A model generated the notes under the pieces. That model saw only the letters and a program-made list of their open reading frames with translations, ran no database searches and was not told the DNA's origin. A stretch of 13,701 nt of DNA, taken from positions 1 to 13,701 of the forward strand of contig JAFGFR010000088.1 of NCBI GenBank assembly GCA_016930955.1, given 5' to 3'. The position numbers were made by a program, and so were the translations under genes. Each line of letters opens with the position of its first letter. The stretch's first letter is position 1. Of this stretch, positions 13,644 to 13,701 are shown one piece after another. This DNA is from Victivallales bacterium. GTDB taxonomy: Bacteria; Verrucomicrobiota; Lentisphaeria; Victivallales; JAADHT01.

Positions 13644-13701
13644 CTTCCGTGTCGGTGAGGCTCCGCATCCGAAATGGCATGCTGCACGGCCACGGATTAA
13701 G
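13644..13701 (+). repeat. Dispersed repeat, copy B, cut by the window end
   Basis: CTTCCG (13644-13649), GCATCCGAAATGGCA (13665-13679) and CGGCCACGG (13687-13695) line up with copy A at 6706-6757, with one two-base indel. The 33-base block has 29 identities. The window stops where the AGTTTTGAAACTGG part would begin (it ends in TTAAG). Confidence 0.68.

Noticed and set aside
1..13701. CRISPR array, tRNA or rRNA genes, defence or toxin-antitoxin modules
   Set aside because: No regularly spaced direct repeats, no cloverleaf-like sequence in the gaps, and no matching protein families were seen.

Overview
The window looks like chromosomal DNA of a bacterium, most likely from the Planctomycetes-Verrucomicrobia-Chlamydiae assemblage (Lentisphaerota, Kiritimatiellota or Verrucomicrobiota-like). 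This is an inference from the gene mix: A/V-type ATPase subunits in a bacterium, a threonyl-tRNA synthetase without the TGS domain, a DUF2961/GH172-type carbohydrate gene remnant, rhamnose isomerase, a REP-associated transposase relative and ankyrin proteins. No rRNA or tRNA is present to fix the lineage.

Layout. Positions 24-3511 are read leftwards. They hold an ankyrin-repeat protein with its own unidentified N-terminal domain, then a remnant of a GH172-like gene that keeps only the two ends of the protein, then thrS. A 363-base divergent gap (3512-3874) separates these from a tight rightward five-gene run (3875-6662): a STAS anti-sigma-antagonist-like protein, a single-domain response regulator, an unknown multi-pass membrane protein, rsmG (16S rRNA methyltransferase) and ispE (MEP-pathway kinase). 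Next comes rhaA (L-rhamnose isomerase) alone, with its stop codon directly against a 3'-truncated RAYT/IS200-like transposase gene on the other strand. A 374-base hairpin-rich gap follows. Then comes a partial A/V-type ATPase operon, atpB-atpD-atpI, lacking the catalytic A subunit, the E stalk subunit and the K proteolipid in their usual flanking places. The window ends with a secreted ankyrin-repeat protein.

Several signals suggest a rearranged, repeat-bearing region. (1) A short repeat with the palindromic core AGTTTTGAAACT and/or the block GCATCCGAAATGGCA occurs near 3668-3695 (reverse), 6706-6771 and 13644-13701. The two copies with a known downstream gene, thrS and rhaA, lie upstream of that gene in the same orientation. 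(2) A cluster of four or five small hairpins lies between the RAYT remnant and atpB. (3) The GH172 remnant carries a large internal deletion yet stays in frame with a good ribosome binding site. (4) The ATPase operon is cut at both ends. I see no defence system, CRISPR array or evident new enzymatic pathway. The most original material is the repeat family, the split ATPase locus and the STAS/response-regulator/membrane-protein cassette leading a housekeeping operon.
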